A stretch of DNA of 27,170 nt from Bacillota bacterium (GTDB lineage Bacteria; Bacillota; Clostridia; Acetivibrionales; DTU013): NCBI GenBank assembly GCA_023411715.1, contig JAEYOM010000082.1, positions 1-27,170 on the forward strand, in the 5' to 3' direction. The notes under the pieces were generated by a model. It made no database searches, was not told where the DNA came from, and saw only the letters and a list, made by a program, of their open reading frames with translations. Shown here piece after piece: positions 15,038-23,014 of this stretch (position 1 is the first letter of the stretch; each line of letters starts with the position of its first letter). The position numbers and the translations under genes were made by a program.

Positions 15038-16171
15038 ATGGAGGGAGCATTTTATACCGGCAAGTACCGCAACATTTTCAAAGAATACGGATATCCGGAT
15101 GCGGAAGTGCAAAAAAGGGTGGAGGACACCTGGCAGAAATTGTTTTGCGGTGATGAAGAAACGAGGATATATTATGCGGCAGGCGATGATATGGGGTACC
15201 TGCTTGACACCGGCAACGATGATGTCAGGACTGAGGGTATGTCCTACGGTATGATGATGTGTGTACAGCTGGATAAAAAGCACGAGTTCGACTGCATTTG
15301 GAACTGGGCTCACGAGTATATGCAGCACCGGGAAGGAAAATACAAGTATTATTTCGCCTGGTCGTGCAATACGGACGGTACCAGGAGATCGGAGGGACCG
15401 GCTCCCGACGGCGAAGAATATTTTGCCCTGTCGCTGCTGTTTGCCTCGCACCGCTGGGGGGACGGCCCAGAGCCATATAATTACAGCAGGCAGGCATTGA
15501 AAATACTGCGCGAGTGCGTACACAAGGGCGAGGAAGGGGAAGGAGATCCGATGTGGGAGCCTTCAAACAAATTGATAAGGTTCGTGCCCGAAACGCCGTG
15601 GACGGATCCTTCCTATCATCTGCCGCACTTTTATGAACTCTTTTCTATGTGGGGAGATCCAATAGACAAAGCTTTCTGGCATGAAGCTGCCGCCGCCAGC
15701 AGGGAGTATCTGAAAACGGCATGTCATCCGGTGACGGGACTCGCTCCCGAGTATTCGGATTATGACGGAAAGCCGCACAAGGCGAGCTGGGATTACGGAC
15801 ATTTCCGCTTTTACAGCGACGCCTACAGAGTGGCGGCAAATATCGGGCTCGATTCATCCTGGTTCGGAAATGACGAGTGGAAGAAGCTTGAAGCCGGCAG
15901 GATTCAGGCATTTTTCGCCCCGATGGGACCCAATGCCGATTACAGGATGTACGACATAGACGGAACTCCTCAGGAGGAAAAAGCTCTGCACCCGGTCGGA
16001 CTGATCGCGACCAATGCGCAGGCGTCCCTTGCAGGAGAAGGTGAAAATGCCGGGAAATGCGTCGAACTTTTCTGGAATACACCTGTCCGTACCGGCGTCA
16101 GACGGTATTATGACAATTGTCTCTATCTGTTTGCGATGCTGGCGTTAAGCGGCAACTACAGGATCTGGTAA
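15038..16171 (+). CDS. GH8 reducing-end xylose-releasing exo-oligoxylanase (Rex-like)
   Basis: The 377-residue glycoside hydrolase family 8 protein follows the Bacillus halodurans Rex enzyme almost throughout: EGAFYTGKYRN at the start, DVRTEGMSYG, WSCNTDG, PAPDGEEYFAL and YDNCLYLFAMLALSGN at the end. Expected catalytic residues are general acid E66 and general base D261, with D124 as the third conserved acid. Rex removes xylose from the reducing end of xylo-oligosaccharides by inversion. There is no signal peptide, so it acts on imported oligosaccharides in the cytoplasm. AAAAGGGG precedes ATG 15038. No xylose genes are adjacent. Confidence 0.93.
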   Translation: MEGAFYTGKYRNIFKEYGYPDAEVQKRVEDTWQKLFCGDEETRIYYAAGDDMGYLLDTGNDDVRTEGMSYGMMMCVQLDKKHEFDCIWNWAHEYMQHREGKYKYYFAWSCNTDGTRRSEGPAPDGEEYFALSLLFASHRWGDGPEPYNYSRQALKILRECVHKGEEGEGDPMWEPSNKLIRFVPETPWTDPSYHLPHFYELFSMWGDPIDKAFWHEAAAASREYLKTACHPVTGLAPEYSDYDGKPHKASWDYGHFRFYSDAYRVAANIGLDSSWFGNDEWKKLEAGRIQAFFAPMGPNADYRMYDIDGTPQEEKALHPVGLIATNAQASLAGEGENAGKCVELFWNTPVRTGVRRYYDNCLYLFAMLALSGNYRIW

Positions 16172-16211
16172 GGATGTTAAAGCCGAACAAGCTAGGTGGT
16201 ATAGAATTTGA

Positions 16212-16412
16212 GTTAAGCCGGTTGGCTTTATTGCGGGAACGATGCTCCAAGCCAAAGAGTCTGTAAATTCTCGCTCTGTGCAAAATCAAACGTGACTCGC
16301 CCCCGGACCCCGGCTGCTCAAGCAGGACGTGATTTTGCCTGGATTTTGCTCGAATTAACACGCTCTATTGGCTCTGCGCATATGTTCCCTTAATAAAGTC
16401 AACCGGCTCAAC
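16212..16412. repeat. Second fold-back element, GH8/isomerase intergenic region
   Basis: The 21-nt left end (16212-16232) pairs with 16392-16412 with one G-U and one mismatch. Inside, GGGAAC (16235-16240) pairs with GTTCCC (16384-16389), GCCAA (16251-16255) with TTGGC (16368-16372), and CAAAATC (16281-16287) with GATTTTG (16331-16337). The ~200-bp unit has no open frame. Its architecture is like that of the element after sigF but the end sequences differ. Confidence 0.65.
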
Positions 16413-16420
16413 AATAAAAT

Positions 16421-16452
16421 AAAGGCAGGCGGATCAATCTTCGCCTGCCTTT
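16421..16452. terminator. Bidirectional terminator between GH8 and the isomerase gene
   Basis: AAAGGCAGGCG (16421-16431) and its complement (16442-16452) form a perfect 11-bp stem around a 10-nt loop. On the minus strand the stem is followed by a T-rich tract (TTTATTTTATTG), so it best serves the minus-strand gene that ends at 16483. Convergent readthrough from GH8 could also stop here. Confidence 0.8.
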
Positions 16453-16482
16453 CATAATAAGCTTGCAGCTATTTACCTACTA

Positions 16483-17964
16483 TCAGCAGAACGGATTCTC
16501 GGTGCGATACGGCAGCGATTTCGGCTGGTTGTAGGAAATTACGGGTACACCGAGCATTGAGAAGATATCGAACAGTATCTTGCCGACATGCCCGAACGCG
16601 ACGGCTCCGTGGTGCGGGTAGCGGTCTGCGATCAGCACGTGGCGGTAGAATCTGTCCATTTCTTTTATTGCAAAAATTCCGATGCCTCCGAATGAACGGG
16701 TCTCGACCGGAAGGATCTCGCCCTGGGCTATATATGCCTTGAGACCGCCTTCGGCAGTTCCCTGCAGGCGATAGAATGTGATCTGTCCAGCTTTGATATC
16801 GCCTTCGAGCGTACCGCGCGTTATATTCGGTTCGGTATCGGGCTCGAGGCTTCTCTTCATGATAAGCTGGTATTTCATTTCCGGATTCCTGAGGTAGCAT
16901 ATGGGAGTATTCCCGCAGTGGAAGCCCATGAAGGTCTCATTCAGCCTGTAGTCGAATTTGCCTGTGATCTCGGCCTTGTACATATCTGCCGGTACGGAGT
17001 TGTTGATATCAAGCAGTGTGACCGGAGCTTCGCTTGCGCAGATACCGATATATTCCGAAAGAGTTCCGTAAATATCGACCTCACAGGAAACCGGGATGCC
17101 TTTTGAAACCAAGCGTGAATTGACATAGCAGGGAACGAACCCGAATTCCGTCTGGAAGGCAGGCCAGCATTTGTTGGCGAAAGCAACATATTTACGGGAG
17201 CCCTTTGCCTCTTCCATCCAGTCCAGGAGCGTCAGTTCATATTGGGCAAGACGCGGGAGGATACCGGGCATCTTGTTGCCGCTGCCTAGTTCGCGCTGCA
17301 TGTCGGCCACGACTTCAGGGATCCTCTTGTCATCCTTGTGTTTGTTGAAGGCTACGAGCAGATCGAGTTCGGAATTCTCCTGTATCTCTACGCCCAGGTT
17401 GTACAACTGCTTTATCGGTGCGTTGCAGGCCAGGAAGTCCTCCGGTCGCGGCCCGAAAGCAATTATCTTCAGATTTGAAACACCTATAAGGGTGCGTGCG
17501 ACAGGCACGAATTCGCCTATCATTCTTGCGAGGTCGGCGGGACTGCCTACAGGATATTCGGGTATAAATGCACGGATATTTCTGATCCCCAGGTTGTATG
17601 AGCAGTTCAGCATACCGCAGTACGCATCTCCGCGGCCGTTGATGAGCGTATCGCCAGAGTCCTCGGCTGCGGCTACATACATTATCGGGCCGTTGAACAT
17701 CTTTGCGATTAGTGTTTCCGGTGTTTCGGGACCGAAATTACCCAGGAAAACTACGAGGGAATTTATACCCTTGCTGATCACGTCTTCGACGGATTTCACA
17801 GCGTCTGTCTCATTTTCTACGGTCACCGGGCAATCGTAAACCTCGAGCCCAAGCTTTCCGCAAGCTTCAGCCACTGCATGACGTCTCGATTCGGACAGCG
17901 ATATCGGGAAACAGTTACGACTTACAGAGATAATACCTAATTTCACTTGTGGGATGTTCTTCAT
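16483..17964 (-). CDS. L-fucose/L-arabinose isomerase family protein
   Basis: The 493-residue cytoplasmic protein belongs to the FucI/AraA superfamily, Mn-dependent aldose-ketose isomerases. Visible family features are an N-terminal Rossmann-like half with KLGIISVSRN and VVFLGNFGPET, the likely metal-ligand glutamate in PVSCEVDIYG, aspartate in VTLLDINN, and the C-terminal histidine region PHHGAVAFGHVG. The substrate (fucose, arabinose or another pentose/hexose) cannot be fixed. GGAGGT (minus strand, 17973-17978) precedes ATG 17964. It converges on the GH8 gene, so any pathway link through hemicellulose sugars is inference. A perfect palindrome upstream (18097-18113) may be its operator. Confidence 0.82.
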   Translation of the reverse strand: MKNIPQVKLGIISVSRNCFPISLSESRRHAVAEACGKLGLEVYDCPVTVENETDAVKSVEDVISKGINSLVVFLGNFGPETPETLIAKMFNGPIMYVAAAEDSGDTLINGRGDAYCGMLNCSYNLGIRNIRAFIPEYPVGSPADLARMIGEFVPVARTLIGVSNLKIIAFGPRPEDFLACNAPIKQLYNLGVEIQENSELDLLVAFNKHKDDKRIPEVVADMQRELGSGNKMPGILPRLAQYELTLLDWMEEAKGSRKYVAFANKCWPAFQTEFGFVPCYVNSRLVSKGIPVSCEVDIYGTLSEYIGICASEAPVTLLDINNSVPADMYKAEITGKFDYRLNETFMGFHCGNTPICYLRNPEMKYQLIMKRSLEPDTEPNITRGTLEGDIKAGQITFYRLQGTAEGGLKAYIAQGEILPVETRSFGGIGIFAIKEMDRFYRHVLIADRYPHHGAVAFGHVGKILFDIFSMLGVPVISYNQPKSLPYRTENPFC

Positions 17965-18096
17965 AGATTTTGACCTCCGTTAAAATAGTTACCTGATAAT
18001 TTTTAACTTAATCAGCATATAAATAACTTTATCTGTTCCATTATATTCTCTTTTGGGCATTCTGAAAACTGTTTATTATTTTTTCATATTTTTCAA

Positions 18097-18113
18097 TATA
18101 CCCTAAGGGTATA
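18097..18113. promoter_or_regulatory. Palindrome upstream of the isomerase gene (candidate operator)
   Basis: TATACCCTAAGGGTATA is a perfect 7-bp inverted repeat around TAA, 133 bp upstream of the isomerase start. It lies in an AT-rich region where a promoter is expected. It looks like a dimeric repressor or MerR-type site, but no regulator gene is adjacent. Confidence 0.45.
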
Positions 18114-18172
18114 AGAACACTGCTATATCTAGATTGATTAAGCCCCTTTGGAACAGGCATGAAGCAGAGACA

Positions 18173-18205
18173 GGGGGCGGCTCACATATCATCCAAGCCG
18201 TCCCC
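18173..18205 (-). terminator. GC-rich hairpin after the secreted-protein gene
   Basis: GGGGGCGGCT (18173-18182) pairs with AGCCGTCCCC (18196-18205), 10 bp with one G-U. It lies 42 bp past the stop of the minus-strand gene. A clear T run is missing, so termination is only likely. Confidence 0.5.
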
Positions 18206-18246
18206 TTCTCCCATTTATCCCTGAGCTTATTTTCTGCCTACTGCTT

Positions 18247-18729
18247 CTACCTAACGCTTTCACGTGCGGATCTGAATGCCTTTCTTACTGCATCGGCCTG
18301 CACCTGGGTCAATGTACCGTCTTTGACGAGGTCCTGCAGAAAATCATGATGTCCTTGAGGGTGGCCCTGTGGTCTGAATTTGATGTCTTTGCCCTGTGAC
18401 GGCTTTTGGGTCCCGTTATCGGGTTTCCCGTTTTGAAGTTTTCCATTTTCAAGCTTTCCCTTTTCCAACTTTTCCTTTTCAAATTTCTCACGTTTGGCTG
18501 CCATGGCCTTCAGTATGGCATCTTCCTGTGCTCTGGTAATAGTACCGTCCTTGACCAGATTATCGAGGGCATTTTTAAACTGCTTGTGAATCTCCTGCTT
18601 TTTTAGTTTGATCTCGGTGTTCTGCGTGTTCTGCTGTTCGGTGCCGGGCATTGCGTATGCAGCTCCTGTCCCTGTCATCGCCAGGGTTCCTGCCAGTGCT
18701 ATTCCGGCTATCGTCTTCTTATTAATCAT
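18247..18729 (-). CDS. Small secreted protein with two DUF2680-like motifs
   Basis: The 160-residue precursor has a typical signal peptide (MINKK, hydrophobic core, AYA cleavage after residue 26). The mature part holds two similar helical segments, LVKDGTITRAQEDAILKAM (about 58-76) and LVKDGTLTQVQADAVRKAF (about 132-150), resembling DUF2680. Between them lies a low-complexity, highly charged linker of K-L-x-N-G/K-L-x-K-G repeats ending in an H/G/P-rich stretch. AAAGGAG precedes ATG 18729. The function is unknown; it may be a wall- or envelope-associated protein. It is divergent from trmL. Confidence 0.75.
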   Translation of the reverse strand: MINKKTIAGIALAGTLAMTGTGAAYAMPGTEQQNTQNTEIKLKKQEIHKQFKNALDNLVKDGTITRAQEDAILKAMAAKREKFEKEKLEKGKLENGKLQNGKPDNGTQKPSQGKDIKFRPQGHPQGHHDFLQDLVKDGTLTQVQADAVRKAFRSARESVR

Positions 18730-18886
18730 TTTTATCTGCTCCTTTAAATTTACAAATTTCCATGGGTTTATTCTTTGCGTAAGATTCGATTTTTATATCA
18801 GAAGCATCGTTTTTAATTTCTTCTATTTGTGGTATATTAGAACTTGTAAAAATTGCAGCAGAATAGATTTAAACGGAGTGAAGTCA

Positions 18887-19381
18887 TTGTCAGTACATAT
18901 AGCATTGGTCGAACCCGAAATACCGCAAAATACCGGCAACATAGCGCGCACCTGCGCCGCCACGGGCTCTGGGCTTCATCTGGTAGGCAAGCTCGGATTC
19001 TCGGTCGAGGACAGATACCTTAAAAGAGCGGGTCTTGATTACTGGGACAAAGTATTGGTGAGCCGCTGTAGTAAAATTGACGAGTTGAAGGAAAAATACG
19101 GCGATTACACATTTTACTTCGCATCTACGAAAGCCGGACATACATACACCGACGTGGTCTATCCGGAAAAATGCTTTCTGGTATTCGGCAAGGAAACCGC
19201 AGGGCTGCCCGAAGAACTGCTTGAAGCAAACAGGGAAACCTGCATAAGGATACCGATGCTTCCCGGCATACGTTCGCTCAATCTCTCCAATTCGGTTGCA
19301 ATCGTACTGTATGAGGTTTTAAGACAGCGGGGCTTTAATAATATGGAGCTTAAAGGGAAAATGGGAATGGAGGATGTTTAG
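18887..19381 (+). CDS. trmL: tRNA (cytidine/uridine-2'-O-)-methyltransferase TrmL
   Basis: This SPOUT-fold methyltransferase of 164 residues 2'-O-methylates the wobble nucleotide 34 of certain tRNA-Leu. Motif 1 is LVEPEIPQNTGNIARTC (7-23), motif 2 is VFGKETAGLPEEL, and motif 3 is RIPMLPGIRSLNLSNSVAIVLYE, which forms the knot. I chose TTG 18887, 6 nt after ACGGAGTG (18873-18880). The same frame is open upstream to 18608, but that part overlaps the signal peptide region of the divergent gene and has no ribosome site. The stop TAG (19379-19381) lies in repeat element 3. Confidence 0.94.
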   Translation: MSVHIALVEPEIPQNTGNIARTCAATGSGLHLVGKLGFSVEDRYLKRAGLDYWDKVLVSRCSKIDELKEKYGDYTFYFASTKAGHTYTDVVYPEKCFLVFGKETAGLPEELLEANRETCIRIPMLPGIRSLNLSNSVAIVLYEVLRQRGFNNMELKGKMGMEDV

Positions 19382-19413
19382 CGCCAATAGCGTGGATTTC
19401 CTCTAAAACATCC
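19372..19413 (+). repeat. Stem-loop repeat element, copy 3 (trmL end)
   Basis: GGATGTTT (19372-19379) pairs perfectly with AAACATCC (19406-19413). The inner hairpin is weaker (GCGCC / AGCGT, one G-U and one mismatch), followed by GGATTTCC. The trmL stop codon is GTT-TAG inside the left arm. Copy 4 begins 6 nt later. Confidence 0.88.
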
Positions 19414-19419
19414 AATGGA

Positions 19420-19461
19420 GGATGCTTAGCGCCAATGGCGCGGATTTCCTCTAATACATCC
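19420..19461 (+). repeat. Stem-loop repeat element, copy 4 (before the M20 peptidase)
   Basis: GGATG (19420-19424) pairs with CATCC (19457-19461), with mismatches further in. The inner hairpin is GCGCC-AAT-GGCGC (19429-19441), then GGATTTCC. It stands in tandem with copy 3, and both are preceded by AATGGA. It ends 15 nt before the peptidase ATG and abuts its ribosome site. Confidence 0.88.
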
Positions 19462-19476
19462 AAGGGAGTGATTGGA

Positions 19477-20586
19477 ATGATAAATCGTGAAAGAATGGTC
19501 AGTGAATTCAAGAGCCTTGTCAGTATCGACAGCCTATCCAGAAAGGAAAGGCAGATGGCCGACGTGCTGACGCAGAAAATGAAAGCATTGGGCTGTGAAG
19601 TGTATGAGGACAATGCGGGGCGGGAAATCGAAGGCAACACGGGTAATCTTATCTGTACACTGAAAGGCAATAAAGATATCCCGACGCTAATGATAACTGC
19701 ACACATGGACACTGTCGAACCCGGAACAGGTAAAAAGCCGATCGAGGAGAACGGTATCATACATTCTGATGGTACGACCGTACTCGGAGGAGACGACGCC
19801 GCGGGTATCGAATGCATCCTTGAGGTTTTAAGGGTGCTTGAAGAGGAAAAACTCGACCACGGCGATATACAGATCGTATTTACCGTAGCCGAGGAAGCTG
19901 GGCTCTTTGGCGCAAAACATCTGGATTACGGCAGGATATATGCAAAATACGGCATTGTGCTCGACACCGGAGGACCGATCGGGACTATTGCCGTCAAAGC
20001 TCCCTCGCAGTATAGGATGTACGTAACTGTAAAAGGTCTGGCCGCTCATGCGGGGATAGAGCCGGAAAACGGCATCAACGCCATACAGATAGCTTCTGCA
20101 GCGATCTCCTCGATGAAGCTCGGCAGGATAGATTTTGAGACAACAGCAAATATAGGCGTTATAAGCGGAGGTCGCGAGACCAACATCGTTTGCGACAGGC
20201 TGGAAATAAAAGCTGAGGCAAGAAGCCGCGATAAAGAAAAGCTCGAAAGACAGAAAGATCACATGAAGGAATGCTTCGAGAAAGCAGCTTCGGATTTCGG
20301 AGGCAATGTTGATTTCCGAGCCGTTCTCGAATATCCCTCGTATAATATATCAAAGGATGCAAAAATCATCGGCATACTCGAAAAGGCGGCCAAAGCCGCG
20401 GGCATCGAACTCTTGCATGAAGAAACCGGCGGGGGGAGCGATACCAACATATTCAACGGAAAAGGGATCGAAGCAGTTGATGTGAGCGTCGGTATGGACA
20501 AGGTGCACAGCGTGAACGAACAGATCAGTATCGACGATATGGTCAAAGCTGCCGGGTTCGTTTTGCAGACAGTACTAAACATGTGA
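19477..20586 (+). CDS. M20-family metallopeptidase (PepT-like)
   Basis: The 369-residue cytoplasmic zinc aminopeptidase or dipeptidase has ligand and catalytic residues in TAHMDTV (H76, D78), GGDDAAG (D106/D107), AEEAGLFGAKHL (E139/E140), VLDTGGP and KVHSVNE near the C-terminus. The lid domain holds VKGLAAHAGIEPENG. It resembles the PepT-like tripeptidase annotated in many Clostridia; true substrates are unknown. ATG 19477 follows AAGGGAGTG (19462-19470). The frame extends upstream to 19435 through repeat element 4, but that part is unlikely to be translated. The gap to pfkA is 34 bp. Confidence 0.9.
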   Translation: MINRERMVSEFKSLVSIDSLSRKERQMADVLTQKMKALGCEVYEDNAGREIEGNTGNLICTLKGNKDIPTLMITAHMDTVEPGTGKKPIEENGIIHSDGTTVLGGDDAAGIECILEVLRVLEEEKLDHGDIQIVFTVAEEAGLFGAKHLDYGRIYAKYGIVLDTGGPIGTIAVKAPSQYRMYVTVKGLAAHAGIEPENGINAIQIASAAISSMKLGRIDFETTANIGVISGGRETNIVCDRLEIKAEARSRDKEKLERQKDHMKECFEKAASDFGGNVDFRAVLEYPSYNISKDAKIIGILEKAAKAAGIELLHEETGGGSDTNIFNGKGIEAVDVSVGMDKVHSVNEQISIDDMVKAAGFVLQTVLNM

Positions 20587-20620
20587 AAAGCATGTAAAAG
20601 CAAGTAATCGGAGGGACTAT

Positions 20621-21706
<1,086 letters not shown>

Positions 21707-21769
21707 TAAAATTCCAGCTTGCCAATTTTCAGATAAATGGTTTACAGAGAACTAAACAGTGGTATATTG

Positions 21770-21793
21770 AATAAAGTATTATTAAACTTTATT
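21770..21793 (+). terminator. AT-rich hairpin after pfkA
   Basis: AATAAAGT (21770-21777) pairs with ACTTTATT (21786-21793) around an 8-nt loop, followed by TTGG. With few GC pairs and a short T tract it is a weak terminator candidate. Confidence 0.4.
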
Positions 21794-21805
21794 TGGCAAT
21801 ATCAG

Positions 21806-21836
21806 GCCTTGTAAGTGGTAACACACCTTACAAGGC
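21806..21836 (+). promoter_or_regulatory. 10-bp hairpin in the leader of the DUF2156 gene
   Basis: GCCTTGTAAG (21806-21815) pairs perfectly with CTTACAAGGC (21827-21836) around an 11-nt loop. It ends 35 nt before the ATG at 21872 and has no T run. It may be a leader structure or a protein site. Confidence 0.5.
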
Positions 21837-21871
21837 TGAATTATTGAGATTTTCACGGGAGATTTGTTTCG

Positions 21872-22768
21872 ATGGATTTTTCTGAAATAACACTTAACAG
21901 CAAGGCGCAGTTTGACCACTATATCAGACAGCATCACCCGCTGATATCGGAATTGACCTTTACGAACTTTTTTGCATGGAGGTATTTTTACAAATTCAGA
22001 TATGCGATCATAGCCGATCTTCTTTGTGTCATATCCGTTCCCTGTAATAATGAGCCTTTCGCGATGATGCCGATGGGGAATATCAGGGAAGATAATTTTG
22101 AGCTGGCTTTCAGCGCCCTCAAGGAGTATTTTACGGGGAGAGGCTGGAAGCTCAAATTCAAAAAAGTAACAAAGGAAGAACTCGGTTTTTTCAAGGGCGT
22201 AGTAGCTTCGGAAGACTCGATCGTCCTTGACAGGGACAACTGTGACTATGTCTACAATACAGTGGATCTGGTCGGACTGAAGGGCAAAAAGTACGACGGA
22301 AAGCGCAATCACATCAACAAGTTCAAAAAGCAGCACACTTACGAATACATTCCTCTGGAGTGCTCACTTCTTGACGAATGCAGCAGGATAATGGAACAGT
22401 GGTGCAGGGACAGGAACTGCAGCTGTCAGAACGGAGATTACTGTGAGCGTCAGGCCAACCTCGAGCTGTTGAGAAACTTTAGAACACTTGGCTGCAAAGG
22501 GGCCATGATCAAAATGGACGGTAATTTCGAAGCCTTTAGCGTGGGTGAGATGCTCAACGAGGACACCGCCGTGATTCATATAGAAAAGGCAAGGAACACA
22601 GTTGACGGACTGTATACAATTATAAACCAGCAGTTTGCCGAACGGGAATGGAGCGGTTCGACCTTTATCAACAGGGAACAGGACCTCGGCATCGAAGGGA
22701 TGCGCAAGGCCAAGCTTTCATACCATCCTGTCAGACTGATTGACAAGTATACGATTTATCCCGACTGA
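21872..22768 (+). CDS. DUF2156 (phosphatidylglycerol lysyltransferase C-terminal-like) protein
   Basis: The 298-residue soluble protein resembles the DUF2156 family, a tandem GNAT-like fold related to the catalytic half of MprF. Family features are LTFTNFFAWR near residue 30, a KGKKYDGKRNHINKFKK block near residue 136, AFSVGEMLNEDTAVIHIEKA, and FINREQDLGIEGMRKAKLSYHP near the C-terminus. It lacks the transmembrane flippase part of MprF, so lipid aminoacylation is not shown. CACGGGAG precedes ATG 21872. A hairpin lies in the leader. Confidence 0.85.
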   Translation: MDFSEITLNSKAQFDHYIRQHHPLISELTFTNFFAWRYFYKFRYAIIADLLCVISVPCNNEPFAMMPMGNIREDNFELAFSALKEYFTGRGWKLKFKKVTKEELGFFKGVVASEDSIVLDRDNCDYVYNTVDLVGLKGKKYDGKRNHINKFKKQHTYEYIPLECSLLDECSRIMEQWCRDRNCSCQNGDYCERQANLELLRNFRTLGCKGAMIKMDGNFEAFSVGEMLNEDTAVIHIEKARNTVDGLYTIINQQFAEREWSGSTFINREQDLGIEGMRKAKLSYHPVRLIDKYTIYPD

Positions 22769-22821
22769 TAATCCGCGCTATCCGGAAAGCCTTTTTGCAC
22801 TGCCCGGGAAAACAAGCCCGC

Positions 22822-22841
22822 AGCCGGTTGTTCTGCCGGCT
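22822..22841 (+). terminator. Hairpin after the DUF2156 gene
   Basis: AGCCGG (22822-22827) pairs with CCGGCT (22836-22841). A second pairing, CAAGC with GCTTG, is possible around it. No T run follows, so termination is tentative. Confidence 0.4.
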
Positions 22842-22934
22842 TGGATATGAACTGCATAGTTTCCGCAATAGAGGTAAATATATTGTTGAATACAATGACT
22901 TTGTTAAAAAATTAATTATTTTTACCTAATTGTA

Positions 22935-22963
22935 TTGAAAATCCAGTGCAAATAATATAAAAT
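22935..22963 (+). promoter_or_regulatory. Sigma-A-type promoter of gap
   Basis: TTGAAA (22935-22940) and TAAAAT (22958-22963) are 17 bp apart, with AT-rich sequence upstream resembling an UP element. The start would be near 22970, leaving a leader of about 45 nt before the gap ATG. This suits a highly expressed glycolytic gene. Confidence 0.6.
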
Positions 22964-23014
22964 TATTTTGATTTTAAAGTCAATAAACATAATTGATATA
23001 GGAGGTAATAAGAA

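Noticed and set aside
17171..17839. 222-codon plus-strand frame inside the isomerase gene
   Set aside because: It is antisense to the FucI/AraA-family gene, serine/arginine-rich shadow composition, no ribosome site.
18608..18886. Upstream extension of the trmL frame with hydrophobic segments
   Set aside because: It overlaps the divergent secreted-protein gene and lacks a ribosome site; TrmL homology and ACGGAGTG both place the start at 18887.
22769..23014. Riboswitch in the gap leader
   Set aside because: The leader after the predicted start is only about 45 nt and AT-rich, with no aptamer motif I recognise.
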